Shown: positions 40,743-51,389, counted from the stretch's first letter. The stretch: DNA of 64,000 bases from Symbiodinium natans (GCA_905221605.1 CAJNDS010002175.1:409501-473500); one strand, 5' to 3'. Notes: a model not told the origin generated them from the letters alone. Numbers and translations are program-made.

Positions 40743-41210
40743 ACAATTCCTGCTCTTGCCCCCCCCCCCCTCCCCCGCCCCCTCCGGACACCACGCATGC
40801 TTCGGTAGGGGGATTATGGCTAGTAGGGCGTTAAGGGTTTATAGGGTTTTGAATGTTTATAGGGTTTATAAACCCTAGACCTAGACCCGAAACCCTAAAC
40901 TCTAAATCCTAAATCCTAAACCCAAACTCCCTATCAACAACTACTCAACGAAAATGGAGGAAGCATGGCGGGCGCCACTGGCCCTAAACTTGAGAGCTCT
41001 CCACCAAGCCCCAAAACCCTAAACCCTAAACCCCAAACCCTAAACCCTCAACCCTCAACCCTAAACCCCATACCCCAAACCCGAAACCCTCAACCCTAAA
41101 CCCCAACCCTAAACCCCAAACCCTAAACCCTAAACCCTAAAGGGCCCCTACTGGGGGGCTGGGTGGGGGCCGGGGGGGGGGGCATTTTGGGATTGGAGGC
41201 TCCAAGGCTC

Positions 41211-41258
41211 CTCGATGGACCCGTCACCCTTGCGCTCCCCGTCGATGATCCACGGCGA
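41211..41258 (-). CDS. Exon candidate SPWIIDGERKGDGSIE
   Basis: Acceptor AGGCTCCCCCAG, GA donor ATCGAG|GAGCCT. The intron end plus acceptor (CCTACCCGGAGGCTCCCC) is duplicated at 41363-41385. Confidence 0.4.
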
Positions 41259-42315
41259 CTGGGGGAGCCTCCGGGTAGGGAACTTGGGTGCTCTTTGAGG
41301 GTTTTGGTGTTTTTCTGGGGTTGAGAGTTTTTTAGGGTTTTGCGGGTTTTTAAGTGGTTTTAGGGGGGAGCCTCCGGTAGGGAAATGAGGGTTTTTGGGG
41401 TTTTGCGGGCTTTTGGGGTTTAGGGTTTCTTAGGGGTCTTTTTGAGTTTTTAAAACATTATTAGCGGGGTTTAAGGGTATTTTAGGGGCTTTAGGGTTTT
41501 TGGGGTTGATGGGTTTATTGGGTTTAGGGTTTAGGGTCGGTGGGGTTAGCCAAGGGAGGGTTTAGGGTTTGGGTTTAGGGTTTGGGTTTAGGGGTGCAAG
41601 GCACAGGGTTTATGTGTTTAGGGTTTGAGGGTTTAAGGGTTTAGGGGTTTAGGGGTTTGAGGGGACTGCGGTTTGGAGCTTCGGGTTAGATGCTTCCTGG
41701 ATTTTGGCAGGGAATTAGGGGAGATCAGGTACCTTGATTGTGCCCACTATGAGCCGTCAAGGGATTTGCAATTGTAGGGTAGCGATTTCTTAAACCCTAA
41801 ACCCTACACCCTAAATTCCCTATGAAGAAGCAGGAAGTCCTCGGATGAGAGTTCAGGGTTGCGGGATTTTTGCTGTTTAGAGTGCCCCTCCGAAACTCTA
41901 AATCTTACAGCCCTACATCCAAGAAGATCGGGTCTAGGGTCTAGGGTCTAGGGTCTAGGGTTTAGGGTTTGGGGTTTAGGGTTTAGGTTTTAGGGTTCAG
42001 GGTGTATCGCGTGCCACAAGCACACCACCAGTCCTCAACCCCACTCTAACAACTAACCTAGTCAGGTGGGTTTAGGGTTTAGGGTTTAGGGTTTAGGGTT
42101 TAGGGTTTAGGGTTTAGGGTTTAGGGCTAGAGTTGCAAGTTGCAACAGCTTTGGTGCAAGGGTTGCAAGGGATTAGGGAGTTCAGGGTTTGGGGGTTTCT
42201 GAGCTTGAGGGATGGCTTGGTGCCTTCCTGATTCAACATGCTGGAGGCCTGAAAGGGTTTAGGGTTTAGGGTTTAGGGTTTAGGGTTTAGGGTTTGTTGC
42301 AGAGCTACGCGGGCC

Positions 42316-42461
42316 CTACACGATGAACCCTTTTTGTAGTATTTGCTGCCACAGCATGCTATGGACTACCTCCTCGCTGCACGCGTCCATGACAGCGTCA
42401 CTCTCTGACGAGCTGACATGCACAGGCAGGTTCGCGGGCGGTTGCTTGGGCACTGTTGCCG
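42316..42461 (-). CDS. Last exon of the 42-45 kb gene
   Basis: It reads ATVPKQPPANLPVHVSSSES then DAVMDACSEEVVHSMLWQQ and ends GFIV with TAG. The acceptor is TTAGTGTTTCTGCAG. The preceding exon (42606-42544, FKQHRVRQRLAVKAHASLEE) joins it through a G|CG split Ala codon. Confidence 0.55.
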
Positions 42462-45063
42462 CTGCAGAAACACTAAACCCCAAACCCTAAAACCCTGAAT
42501 CCTAAACCTGAACCCTAAACCCTAAGCATCCTGCCACCAGCACCTTCCTCCAAACTGGCATGCGCCTTCACTGCCAATCGCTGCCGCACCCGATGCTGCT
42601 TGAAAACTGCCTGTCATGAACACAGCCATGTTATCTCCTCCAAGAATGAGCCCAATCCCTAAACCCGAAACCCTAAACCCCAAACCCGAAACCCTAAACC
42701 CTAAACCCTAATCCCTATAAATCCTAAACCCTAAACCCTAAACCCTAAACCCTAAACCCTAAACCCTAAACCCTAGACCCGATCTTCAATTGAGGGGCAC
42801 TGGGCTCTCTGAGAGGCGCCTCCGACTCAGCTTCAGGTAGCGTCCGTGGAGATACAGGCTTTCCTGCCCACAGCTACCCGATCACAAGTCCGGCCCCTAT
42901 CGGGGTTCATGGAACTTATAGATAGGAGGTGTAGTTGGTTTGGGTTTAGGGTTCAGGGTTTAGGGCGTAGGGTGTAGGGTGTGGAGTGTAGGGTTTAGGG
43001 TTTAGGTCGTAGAGCCGTGTAGGGTTTAGGGTGTAGGGTTTAGGTTTAGGGTTTAGGGTTTAGGGTTTAGGGTTTAGGGTTTAGGGTTTAGGGTTTAGGG
43101 TTTAGGGTTTAGGGTTTAGGGTTTAGGGTTTAGGGTTTAGGGTTTAGGGTTTAGTTTAGGCTTTAGGCTTTAGGGTTTCGGGGTTAGGGTTTAGGGTTTA
43201 GGGTTCAGGCTTTGCGGTTTGGGTCCCTATGCGGTTCATGTAGAATTTCTAGATTCTCGCAAAAAGGGCATCCACACTTGATGGTTCCTTTATCTCCACG
43301 TCCATCACGTAGCTTCTGAGGACATCTTCTGCCGGTGTATTGCTGGAGTCGGGGTCGAGGTCCGTGGTAGGATGCCGGGGAATGGGGGAGATGGTTTTAA
43401 TTAGGGTTTAGGGTGGTTTAGGGTGGTTTAGGGTGGTTTAGGGTGGTTTAGGGTGGTTTAGGGTGGTTTAGGGTCTCCCGACGGTAGAAGGATACTCTTC
43501 GGAATGTATCCCTGTCAAGGTTTCCAGGCTTTGACGGCTTGCGCCCCTCAGGTTCTACCCTGGGCTCTGAGGTTCGTAGGGTGCCCGTACAAAGGCCATA
43601 AAGGGGAGGGGGGGGGGGGAGTCCTAAACCCTACAGTCTGTGAAGAAATTACACGATTTTTCGCTTCTCAGAAAGGAATTGGAAAATTGCATGGTCCCCA
43701 AAAAAAGTCCCTGAAAATGCTAGCTCGGCGGCAAACAGCTACCTTATTCCCTAAAGTCCCCTTGCAGGAACTCATCAGCACCCAGAACCGCAAACCCCTA
43801 AACTCTAACTTAACACCCAACCCGTAAGGCCATAAACCCCGAACCCTGACAACCTTAAACCTAAAACCCTATAAACCTAATAAACCTTAAACCCTATAAA
43901 CCTTAAACCTAAAACCCTAAAGTACATAAAAGCCGCAACCCCACGTGGCAAGGGCTGACCTAAACCCTAAACCCTAAACCCTAAACCCTAAACCCTAAAC
44001 CCTAAACCCTAAACCCCTGAGTAAGGCCACCCTCCGTAGTGAAGCTGCCGCTCGCGCGGCGGGCCCCTGGATGCGACCCAGGCCTCGGAGGCTGGACATA
44101 GGGTTTGTGGGGGGGTTTTGGGTTTAGGGTTTCAGGTTTAGGGTTTAAGGTTTAGGGTTTAAGGTTTAGGGTTTAAGGTTTAGGGTTTAAGGTTTCGGGT
44201 TGAAGGTTTAAGGTTTAGGGTTTAGGTTTAAGGTTTAGGGCTTTGGGGCTTTAGGGTTTTGGGTTGAGGGCTCAAAGGTTCGGGCAGGCTTTTGGACTTG
44301 AAGGGGTTAGTTTAGGGCTTCTCTTGCCTTCATCGCAAGCACCCTCTCAAGAGAGCTTAGGGTTTAGGGTTTAGGGTTTAGGGCCCGGTAAGTAAATCGA
44401 GATGCAATCCAGCAAGGTGGAAGCACCGAGGGCGGCTGGGACCTCCTGGATGCAGAGCTTGTAGTTGGGGTTTAGGGTTTTGGGTTTAGGGTTTAGGGTT
44501 TAGGGTTTAGGGTTTAGGGTTTAGGGTTTAGGGTTTGGGGTTTAGGGTTTAGGGTTTAGGGTTTAGGGTCTAGGGTTTAGGGCTTAGGGCTTAGGGTTTA
44601 GGGTGTAGTGTTTCGGGTGTAGCGTTTAGGGTTTAGGGTTTAGGGTTTAGCTAGGGTTGAAGATTTCGGCTTTAGGGTTTAGGGTGTCAGGGTAAGCGCT
44701 ACACCCCTTAGCCCGAACCCTGAACCCTTGCACCCACTGTGTAGGCTTGAATGGCTTAAGATTGAGGGCTTCAAAAGGGGCACGAGGTTTAGGAAATTCG
44801 GACTTGTAGTCTTTCGGGGACACGGTCTGACGGCTTAATTAAGTTTTAGGGGTCTAGGGATTCAGGGTCCAGGAGGAATTTCGAGTGGACGAAGTGGACG
44901 TTGCCAATGTTGACGCCGGAGAAGGTCATCATTCTGTTCAGCTCCAAGCGCTTCCGGCCGACTATGTGGAACATACGTGTAGTATATCCATAGGGCTTGC
45001 GGCCCATGATGCCGTCTGCCGACATGGTCTTCTTGAATAAGTCGATGCGCAGTTTTGTTTTTA
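42316..45063 (-). CDS. Candidate minus-strand gene, six exons in phase
   Basis: Exons in transcript order are 45063-44900, 44457-44385, 44091-44031, 43342-43278, 42606-42544 and 42461-42316 (TAG stop). All five joints complete split codons. Donors are GT except one GC (CCGG|GCCCTA) at a telomeric tract. The first exon reads KLRIDLFKKTMSADGIMGRK then PYGYTTRMFHIVGRKRLELN, a stretch I recall from repeated uncharacterised dinoflagellate proteins. The last reads EAATVPKQPPANLPVHVSSS-like sequence ending LWQQILQKGFIV. Every intron carries telomere-like arrays. The 5' end is not resolved; 45400-45330 (ALRSLGDEDRTERR) is a possible upstream exon. Confidence 0.55.
43015..43155 (+). repeat. TTTAGGG array inside an intron of the 42-45 kb gene
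   Basis: About 17 perfect units on the plus strand, so CCCTAAA on the transcript. Confidence 0.85.
43396..43472 (+). repeat. GGGTGGTTTA decamer array
   Basis: About seven perfect copies of a 10-base telomere variant directly upstream (in transcript terms) of the exon at 43342-43278. Confidence 0.9.
44470..44660 (+). repeat. TTTAGGG array
   Basis: About 25 units, mostly perfect, with CTTAGGG and GTGTAGGG variants near the end. It separates the first two exons of the 42-45 kb gene. Confidence 0.85.
44900..45063 (-). CDS. First visible exon of the 42-45 kb gene
   Basis: Fifty-four codons. SADGIMGRKPYGYTTRMFHI followed by RKRLELNRMMTFSGVN is strongly protein-like and resembles a multicopy dinoflagellate family from memory. 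The acceptor is AAAGCAG and the donor GGCAAC|GTCCAC. There is no comparable frame on the plus strand. Confidence 0.65.
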
Positions 45064-45436
45064 CTGCTTTAGGGGGTTAAGGCCTCGGTGCTCTTACTTG
45101 AGTTACTTCCCCAATTGAGTGAGCAGAGCCTAAACCTGAGCCTGACTATGCCCAAACTGTTGAGGATGTAGGGTTGGGGTTCACGGTCCATAGCCCCAAA
45201 CACACGCGGACACAACAAAGAGCAAACGCAACTCAAAACCAGGGTTTAGCGTCCTTCGGAGTTGCGTTCGTGGTTCAGGGTGTGAGGTTCAGGGTTCAGG
45301 CTTCCGAGCTTGGGTTCAGGATTCCGGGGCAGAGCCCCAGAACTGAACTAGCACGACGCTCTGTTCGGTCCTCATCGCCCAGGCTGCGTAAGGCCTGTCA
45401 GGTTGGGTCCACACACAAGACGCACGCCATTGACCC

Positions 45437-45533
45437 TTTTAGGGTTTAGGGTTTAGGGTTTAGGGTTTAGGGTTTAGGGTTTAGGGTTTAGGGTTTAGGG
45501 TTTAGGGTTTAGGGTTTAGGGTTTAGGGTTTAC
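45437..45533 (+). repeat. TTTAGGG array
   Basis: Thirteen to fourteen perfect heptamers. Confidence 0.9.
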
Positions 45534-45714
45534 GTGTTGGATGGGTTTGAGGAGGTGAAAACCTCCCTCTTTCCCTCCTTACCCCCCCAAAACACGGAGG
45601 GGGGGGGGGGGTAGGGGGGGTCAGTGCACAATTTTTTTGTGGAGGACCGCGCCACCCGCACAGCGTAAACAGGCGTTCAGCAAGGGCCCTCAGCAAAATT
45701 AGCGTTTTTTCCAC

Positions 45715-45862
45715 CCCCACCCCCCAACCCCCCCCCCCCACCCCGCCCCCACCCCCCCCCCCACCCCCCCCCCCCCCCACCCCCCCCCACCCCCCACCCC
45801 CCACCCCCCACCCCCCCCCCCCCCGACCCCCTCCCCCCCCCCCCCCCCCACCCCCACCCGCC
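45715..45862. repeat. C-rich simple sequence
   Basis: Nearly 150 bases of C runs broken by single A or G. The long glycine-only frame on the minus strand is an artefact. Confidence 0.85.
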
Positions 45863-45918
45863 TGTCTTTTTTGGCTTGAGCTTGTCCTGCTCCTACCCCC
45901 TACCCCCAAACTTCACAG

Positions 45919-46022
45919 AACTCTGCCGAGCAGGCTGGGATGATCTTCGAACCATGCGAGCGGGTTTAGACCTCTCAACTATGCTCCAGCGGGGTCGGCG
46001 GCTTGAGCCGGAGGCTCTTAAA
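45919..46022 (+). CDS. Exon candidate LCRAGWDDLRTMRAGLDLST
   Basis: Follows CCCAAACTTCACAG and continues MLQRGRRLEPEALKF. A second plus frame (NSAEQAGMIFEPCER) is open from the same acceptor. Confidence 0.4.
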
Positions 46023-46139
46023 TTTAACCCTTTATTAGGGTTTAGGGTTTCGGGCCTCAAATCTGGCTCCTAATGGGCTCTTCATGCCTGCACCTCAGAG
46101 GTTCAAAGGCTCCTCTAAACCCTGGCATCCTGCAAAGCT

Positions 46140-46228
46140 TGAACCCTAAACCCTAAACCCTAAACCCTAAACCCTAAACCCTAAACCCTAAACCCTAAAC
46201 CCTAAACCCTAAACCCTAAACCCTAAAC
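46140..46228 (-). repeat. CCCTAAA array
   Basis: Twelve perfect units, adjoining the exon island at 46229-46297. Confidence 0.9.
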
Positions 46229-46297
46229 CAGCCAGGGGCCCACAGCGGCCTGAAGAACCGCCGCGGGCGAGGCGGACGGCGCCGCCTCATTGGGCGC
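46229..46297 (-). CDS. Exon bracketed by inverted telomeric arrays
   Basis: Twenty-three codons (APNEAAPSASPAAVLQAAVG, then PWL) lie between GATCCTCTTTCACAG and CTG|GTTTAG. The donor is made by the array itself. Phase 0 at both ends. Confidence 0.45.
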
Positions 46298-46751
46298 CTG
46301 TGAAAGAGGATCCCGCCTACGGTTTAGGGTTAATAGGGTTTAGGGTTTAGGGTTTACGGTTTAGGGTTTAGGGCTTAGGGTTCAAGGCGGAGCTAATTGC
46401 CACATACTGCCAAATTGAACGCAGCGACCATGATCAAAGTGGGTCCTCCTCGTGATGAGGTCAGGGCGCCGACCGGTCTTGGGTTTAGGGTTTAGGGTTT
46501 AGGATTTAGGGTTTAGGGTTTAGGGTTTAGGGTTCAGGGTTTAGGGTTTATGGTTTAGGGTCTAGGGTTTCGGGTTTAGGGGTGGTTACATGGTGCCTTG
46601 GTACGGGCCCTTAAACGGGGACCCCTTCTCATACCCCTTTTTTGATACATACCCTCTAAAATGCAAGGGCCCAGACTTCAGAAGTTTTTAAAGGAGGTAG
46701 GGGACTATATCATGGGATCATGTATCTACCCTTAGAGCCGGGGAAAGCCAC

Positions 46752-46925
46752 ATGGACTGTGCTGCTAACAGTGATCCTGCTATGTTGGCAAACTCGACAT
46801 GGGTGGGTTGGGCGATACTAGAACCATGCTGCCATATCAAAACCTGTTCGGACGACACCATGACATACATTAGAGGCGATGGAGGGGCTCTAACCCCGAA
46901 ACCCAGAATTGCTCAGGGGTTTTAG
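46752..46925 (+). CDS. Open frame with ATG, 57 codons
   Basis: Reads MDCAANSDPAMLANSTWVGW, then AILEPCCHIKTCSDDTMTYI, ending in TAG. The frame extends 15 bases upstream to a TTAGAG acceptor. Cys-rich; family unknown. Confidence 0.35.
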   Translation: MDCAANSDPAMLANSTWVGWAILEPCCHIKTCSDDTMTYIRGDGGALTPKPRIAQGF

Positions 46926-47032
46926 GGCTTGGAGGGTCTGCAGAAAGTGCAAGTACCTAAACGCTGACAAGGCGCTTCAGGGATTTGGGTTTAGGTCTAG
47001 GGCTTGAGGGTATAGGGTTGAGTGTCGTACAC

Positions 47033-47097
47033 TCTTCAAAGTCCAGATTAGCACCGGTGAAAATATGTTTCCCAGAATCATCGTCAACCCCTTGCGC
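47033..47097 (-). CDS. Exon AQGVDDDSGKHIFTGANLDF
   Basis: Lies between AGCTCCAGCTAG and GAAGA|GTGTAC. Protein-like composition. Confidence 0.4.
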
Positions 47098-47260
47098 CTA
47101 GCTGGAGCTTAACGAAACCCTGCCTCAATCGAACCAAAACCCGAAACCCTAAACCCTACATGCCCCCAAACCCTAAACCTACACGCCAAACCCAACCCCC
47201 CCCCCACCCCCCAACCCTAAACCCTAAACCCTAAACCCTAAACCCCCCACCCCACCCCAC

Positions 47261-47310
47261 CCAATTGCCTCGCGGCGTCTCTTCTTAGAACTTCGCTGCG
47301 CCCTGCGAAA
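47261..47310 (-). CDS. Basic exon with duplicated acceptor
   Basis: Reads FRRAQRSSKKRRREAI, resembling a nuclear-localisation-type basic stretch, between CGAAGAAACAG and ATTGG|GTGGGG. The acceptor plus exon start (47302-47319) recurs at 47374-47391. Confidence 0.4.
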
Positions 47311-47379
47311 CTGTTTCTTCGGGTTGAGGGGTTTGGGGTTGAATTTAGGGTCTAGGGTTTAGGGTTTAGGGTTCCTGCG

Positions 47380-47600
47380 AAACTGTTTCTTGGGGTTGAA
47401 GGGTTTTGGGGTTGAATTTAGGGTCTAGAATGGGCTGAGAGGGTTTAGGGGTTAGGGTTGAGGGGGGGTTTGGGGGTTGAATTTAGGGTCTAGAATGGGT
47501 TTAGAGGGTTTAGGGGTTAGGGTTGAGGGGGGTTTTTGGGGTTGAATTTAGGGTCTAGAATGGGCTTAGAGGGTTTAGGGGTTAGGGTTGAGGGGGACGG
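47380..47600 (+). repeat. Three tandem units of about 70-75 bases
   Basis: Each unit holds GGGGTTGAATTTAGGGTCTA, GAATGGG, then GAGGGTTTAGGGGTTAGGG and a G run. A partial fourth lies at 47330-47355. Confidence 0.8.
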
Positions 47601-47971
47601 TTGGAGGTCCAGGCTAAAGTTTAGAGGTTTAGAGGGGTTTAGAGGGCTCGGAGGGCTTTCAGGATTTAGAGGGCTGGGGTTTTCTTAGGGTTTAGAGGCT
47701 TTAGAGGGTTTAGGTTTTAGGGCGCTTCGAAGCTTTAGAGAGTTTAGGGTTTAGAGGCTTTAGGGGTTTCGGGTTTGGCGATTTAGAAATGGGGTTTCGG
47801 GTGGTTCGGTCCTGACTGTCTTGGTTTAGGGTTTAGGGGCTAGGGGTTAAAGGATTCAGGATTTATAAAGTTTTGGGTTTCGGGCGTGGGGTTTAAAGGG
47901 CTTAGGGGTTCAGGGTCTTAGGGGGAGAAGTTACATGGAACCTATGCCCCACCCCCCCCCCACCCCCCAAG

Positions 47972-48113
47972 CAAGAGGCACCCTTTTCCGGAACAGCGCA
48001 TTCCTGAACGTGGGCAGCCTGCTGAGATCAGGTCCCCAACCCCCGCACACGGTCGGATGCGGGATGACTGGCCAATATGGTCCCTCTAACCTTCCACTAG
48101 GGTTTGAGGGTTG
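47972..48113 (+). CDS. Exon candidate after a poly-C tract
   Basis: Reads RGTLFRNSAFLNVGSLLRSG then Pro-rich sequence. The acceptor follows a C/A-rich tract ending CCCCAAG. Confidence 0.4.
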
Positions 48114-48308
48114 AGAGTTTGAACCCTGAACTCTATGCCCTATAAGAGGTTTCAGGCTTAGGGTTTACAGGCTTTGAATGTGGCTAGAATTTGGGTCTAG
48201 GGTTTAGTGTTCAGAGAACTTAGTAATTGGATCTTTGGGTTTAATTCGAGCTTGGCATGTGGGGTGTTAGGATTTGAGGGGTTGCGTGTACGTCCCGTGT
48301 CACTCCAG

Positions 48309-48611
48309 CTCATCTGGCATCACCGAGTTTGTCCTCCAGCCCGTGCCATCACCTGAGTCGCCTCAGCTCCGTCGGCTGCATGGTTCCCAAACCCCGACCA
48401 GCTTGCATACCACGTTTAGGGAAGGGGGCTTAGGGATGAGGGTTTAGGGTTTAGGGTTCAGGGTTTAGGTCATTAAGGCCGCAGCAACTTCCCAAGCAAG
48501 CTGGCGCAACCAAAGACAAATGTGAACATCTGTGGTCCCCATACCCCAAAAAAATCTAAACCCTGCACCACAGTGCCCAAGAAGGGACTTCGTTTTCAAG
48601 ATGTGACGTAG
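48309..48611 (+). CDS. Two exons in phase with stop
   Basis: Exon 48309-48382 reads SSGITEFVLQPVPSPESPQL after CCGTGTCACTCCAG. Exon 48478-48611 reads RSNFPSKLAQPKTNVNICGP and ends VPKKGLRFQDVT with TAG. The split Gly codon is completed. A TTTAGGG tract (48440-48468) lies in the intron. Confidence 0.45.
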
Positions 48612-48862
48612 GATTCGGGGGTTTAGGGGTGCACCTAGGGTTTACAGGTCTAAGGATTTAGAGTACAGGGTCTCGTGCTGGGACCACCTAAACCCAAACC
48701 CCAAACCCCAAACCCTAAACCCTAAACCCTAAACCCTAAACCCTGAACCCGCTTAGGCTCTAGGGCCTAGGGTTGAAAGGCTTCTGGGGTGTTCAGAGTT
48801 GACGGAAGCCCCAAACTAGAGCCCTGAACCCGACAGCAAAAAAACCTCAAGAGGCAAAACCC

Positions 48863-48986
48863 TACAGGGTGGGGCCCCCTTACTATACTAACTGTAGTTA
48901 AGGGACTTATAACCTAACTTAGGGTCCTTAAAACCCAATTTAGGGCCCTTATAACTCTACTTATAACTAGGGGGCCCCACCCTGTA
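48863..48986 (-). mobile_element. Family M2, copy 2 (inverted)
   Basis: The reverse complement of copy 1 with few differences. It starts TACAGGGTGGGGCCCCCTTA on the plus strand. Confidence 0.85.
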
Positions 48987-49039
48987 CAGTAAAGAACTAA
49001 GCCTGAAACCCCTCACAACCCCTCCCCCTCCACTTGAAG

Positions 49040-49157
49040 AATCAGGGAACTTCGCAACGAGATTTAACAACAGGGCCAACACTCGTCATATTATTATAGA
49101 AGCACATACTAAGCTCCCAAGTCCGAGCCTTGCTTGTTCAGATCACCAAACCTTCGC
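49040..49157 (+). CDS. Exon candidate of about 39 codons
   Basis: Reads SGNFATRFNNRANTRHIIIE then AHTKLPSPSLACSDHQ after a pyrimidine-rich acceptor (CCCCTCCACTTGAAG). It follows M2 copy 2 by 53 bases. Confidence 0.4.
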
Positions 49158-49286
49158 CCAAACCCTAGACCCTCAAACCCTGAAACCCTAAACCCTTCAA
49201 CCCAAACCCTAGACCCTGAAACCTAAACCCTAGCACCGTTACCCCCTCCCCCTAAATATTGAACCCCCCCCCTTTAATAGAAACTC

Positions 49287-50767
49287 GAAATGCTAGTAAT
49301 AGGTTGCCCGGGGGGCTGAGTTGCCAGACGAAGATCTGCTTGCCCTGCCAGGCGCCTCTGGAAAGGCGCTTCTTGCAGGACTCATGAGGCTCGTGGGGCT
49401 TGTGGTTTGAGGTCTAGGGTTTGGGGTCTAGGGTTTAGGGCGTAGGTTTAGGGTTTTTTGGTTCAGGGTTTAGGGTTCAGGTTTTAGTTTTTTGCTTGGC
49501 TGAAGCTTCGTTGTTTCTGAGTCAGTGGTAGTTCTTCTGCATTTTGAGGTATTTAGAGTTTAGGCTTCGGGGGTTTAGGGTTTGGGGTTCAGGGTTTAGG
49601 GTTCAGGTTTTAGGTTGTTGCTGGGGTGAAGCTTCGTTGTTTCTGGGTTCGTAAGGTCTGACTTTCAAGCCTCGGTGTAGGACGTCACTGCCAAAAACTC
49701 CCAAACGCCAGGAGAGAGTGCGAGGCGTCAGCTTATAACTCCGGTTTCGGGTTTTAGGGGTGAGAGGGTTTAGGGTTTAGGGTTTAGGGTTTAGTTTAGG
49801 GTTTAGGGTTTAGGGTTTAGGGTTAGAGGGTTAGAGGGTTAGAGGGTTAGAGGGTGTCAGTGGCCGAAGCCTAAACTCTTCAGCCATCAACCCCTAAACA
49901 CCAAAACCTAAGGACCCAATACAGGCCTTCTACCTCCACGCGGACAGCGTACTCGTTGCTGGCCACTTGCAGAGCGGAGAGGAGCGTAAACTTCTTTGAG
50001 TTCCTGAGAGCTTAGGGTTTAGGGTTTAGGGTTTGGGGTTTGGGGTTTGGGGTTTAGGGTTCAGGGTTTGGGGTTTAGGGTTTGGGGTTTAGGGCTTGGG
50101 GCTTCGGGCTTGAGATTTTTACGGCCTGGGTGTTAACGGGGTAGGGCTTCCGGGTACGTTCATGGGGTAGGGGGACCCTGAGGGGTTCGGTTCTAGAATT
50201 GTTGGAGTATAGGCTTCGGGGAGGGGGGGGGCAGAGGAGTTCGAGTTCAGTTGGGCTTAGGGTTTTTGGTTTAGGGTTAGGGGATGTCGAAACTTCGACG
50301 CCTATGGCCAGAAACAGTGCTCTGAGTCCCTGAGGCCCTAAACCGTAAAACCTGAACCCTAAACCGCAAACCCTAAACCCTAAACCCAAAAATCTAAACC
50401 CTAAACCCTAATTCCTGAACCCTGAACCCTGAACCCTAAACCCTAACCCCCAAACCCATGCCCAGCAAAGCGGCAGCAGGATAGGGTAGCCGAGGTAGAT
50501 CATCTCGGCAAATCGCTCCACAGGACCAGTTGTGGCCTGGTGGAGCGCGTCAAAGAAGGGTTTGGGGTTTAGGCTTCAAGGTTTAGGGTTTGGGGTTTGG
50601 GGTTTAGGGTTTGGGGTTTGGGGTTTAGGGTTTGGGGTTTCGGGTTTGCGGTTCAGGGTTTGGGGTTTAAGGTTTTTCCATATTGAACGAGACTTCGAGG
50701 AAAAATCGTCGGCCAAGGCGTTGTAGGATCGCCGCGAACCTAAATGAGAGCTTGGCGCTCTTCATCA
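49287..50767 (-). CDS. Candidate minus-strand gene with membrane-type exon
   Basis: Exon candidates are 50767-50694 (MKSAKLSFRFAAILQRLGRR), 50536-50456 (TTGPVERFAEMIYLGYPILL, then PLCWAW), 50329-50294 (GLRALFLAIGVE), 50003-49934 (NSKKFTLLSALQVASNEYAV) and about 49385-49287 (SRGAWQGKQIFVWQLSPPGN). The first three join in phase 0, and the fourth needs a missing piece. The second contains a hydrophobic stretch able to span a membrane. Telomere-like tracts lie between all exons. Confidence 0.5.
49934..50003 (-). CDS. Exon NSKKFTLLSALQVASNEYAV
   Basis: Acceptor AAGCTCTCAG, donor GTGGAG|GTAGAAGG. The frame stays open past the donor (VEGLYWV). Confidence 0.5.
50456..50536 (-). CDS. Hydrophobic exon of the 49-51 kb gene
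   Basis: Exactly 27 codons lie between CGCTCCACCAG and CATGG|GTTTGG. AEMIYLGYPILLPLCWAW is strongly protein-like, and upstream codons (FFDALHQ) also read well, so the exon may start earlier. Confidence 0.55.
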
Positions 50768-51140
50768 CTGGGGTAAACCCAAAACCCCAAACCTTTCCAT
50801 AAGAGGACCATCGCTAATCTTCGTTAGGGTGTTGGGGTGTTAACCCTGAACCCTGGAGCCCTATAAACCCTTACTGAACCTTAAACGCATGGGGGGGGGG
50901 GGGGGGGGGGGGGGGGCCCACAGCTGATACACCCAGAACCACTGAAGATCCCCCCCGAACGCTCAAGCAGGAAGATCGCACCTGGCTATTCAACCCTCAA
51001 TCCTGAACCGTAACCCTAAAATCCTTAAAACTTAAACCCTATAGACCCTAAACCCTTAACCCCTGTAAAGAAACAACCTAATCCCTGAACCCTGAAGCTT
51101 GAACTCTAAGCCTTAATAAACCCTAAACTCTAAGCGTTAA

Positions 51141-51389
51141 TGCTGCTTAATCGGGGGCCCCCTGTTTAAAGGCAGGTTTGACGATCTGTTCAGGACACAG
51201 TGGCTGTTTGGGGGTGTGCGGTGGGATCCTGAATTAAATCAAATCGTCCGGGTGTCGCCTGCCTTTGAAATCAATTGCCCGGCATCGCTGCCCCTTTCAA
51301 ACTTACATAAAACGAGTGGACCGCGTGTAAACAGGGCGAAAACCAGGGGGCGGGCAGGGGGGAACACACCAAAGCAGGTGCAACATTGA
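51141..51389 (+). CDS. Open frame of 82 codons without ATG
   Basis: Reads LIGGPLFKGRFDDLFRTQWL, then FGGVRWDPELNQIVRVSPAF and a basic end, closed by TGA. The length and composition make it one of the better isolated coding candidates. Short inverted motifs (GTTTAAAGGCAGG and CCTGCCTTTGAAA) lie at 51164 and 51259. Family unknown. Confidence 0.45.
   Translation, partial: CCLIGGPLFKGRFDDLFRTQWLFGGVRWDPELNQIVRVSPAFEINCPASLPLSNLHKTSGPRVNRAKTRGRAGGNTPKQVQH

Noticed and set aside
45866-45886. Possible spliced-leader relic (TTTTTTGGCTTGAG)
   Set aside because: It differs from the dinoflagellate leader end TTTTGGCTCAAG at two central positions, and no longer match surrounds it.
45523-45909. Long minus-strand glycine-rich open frame
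   Set aside because: It is the translation of the C-rich simple sequence at 45715-45862.
50532-50640. Plus frame with repeated GLGFGVWGLGF
   Set aside because: This peptide is the translation of TTTGGGG/TTTAGGG repeats. The real coding signal here is on the minus strand.
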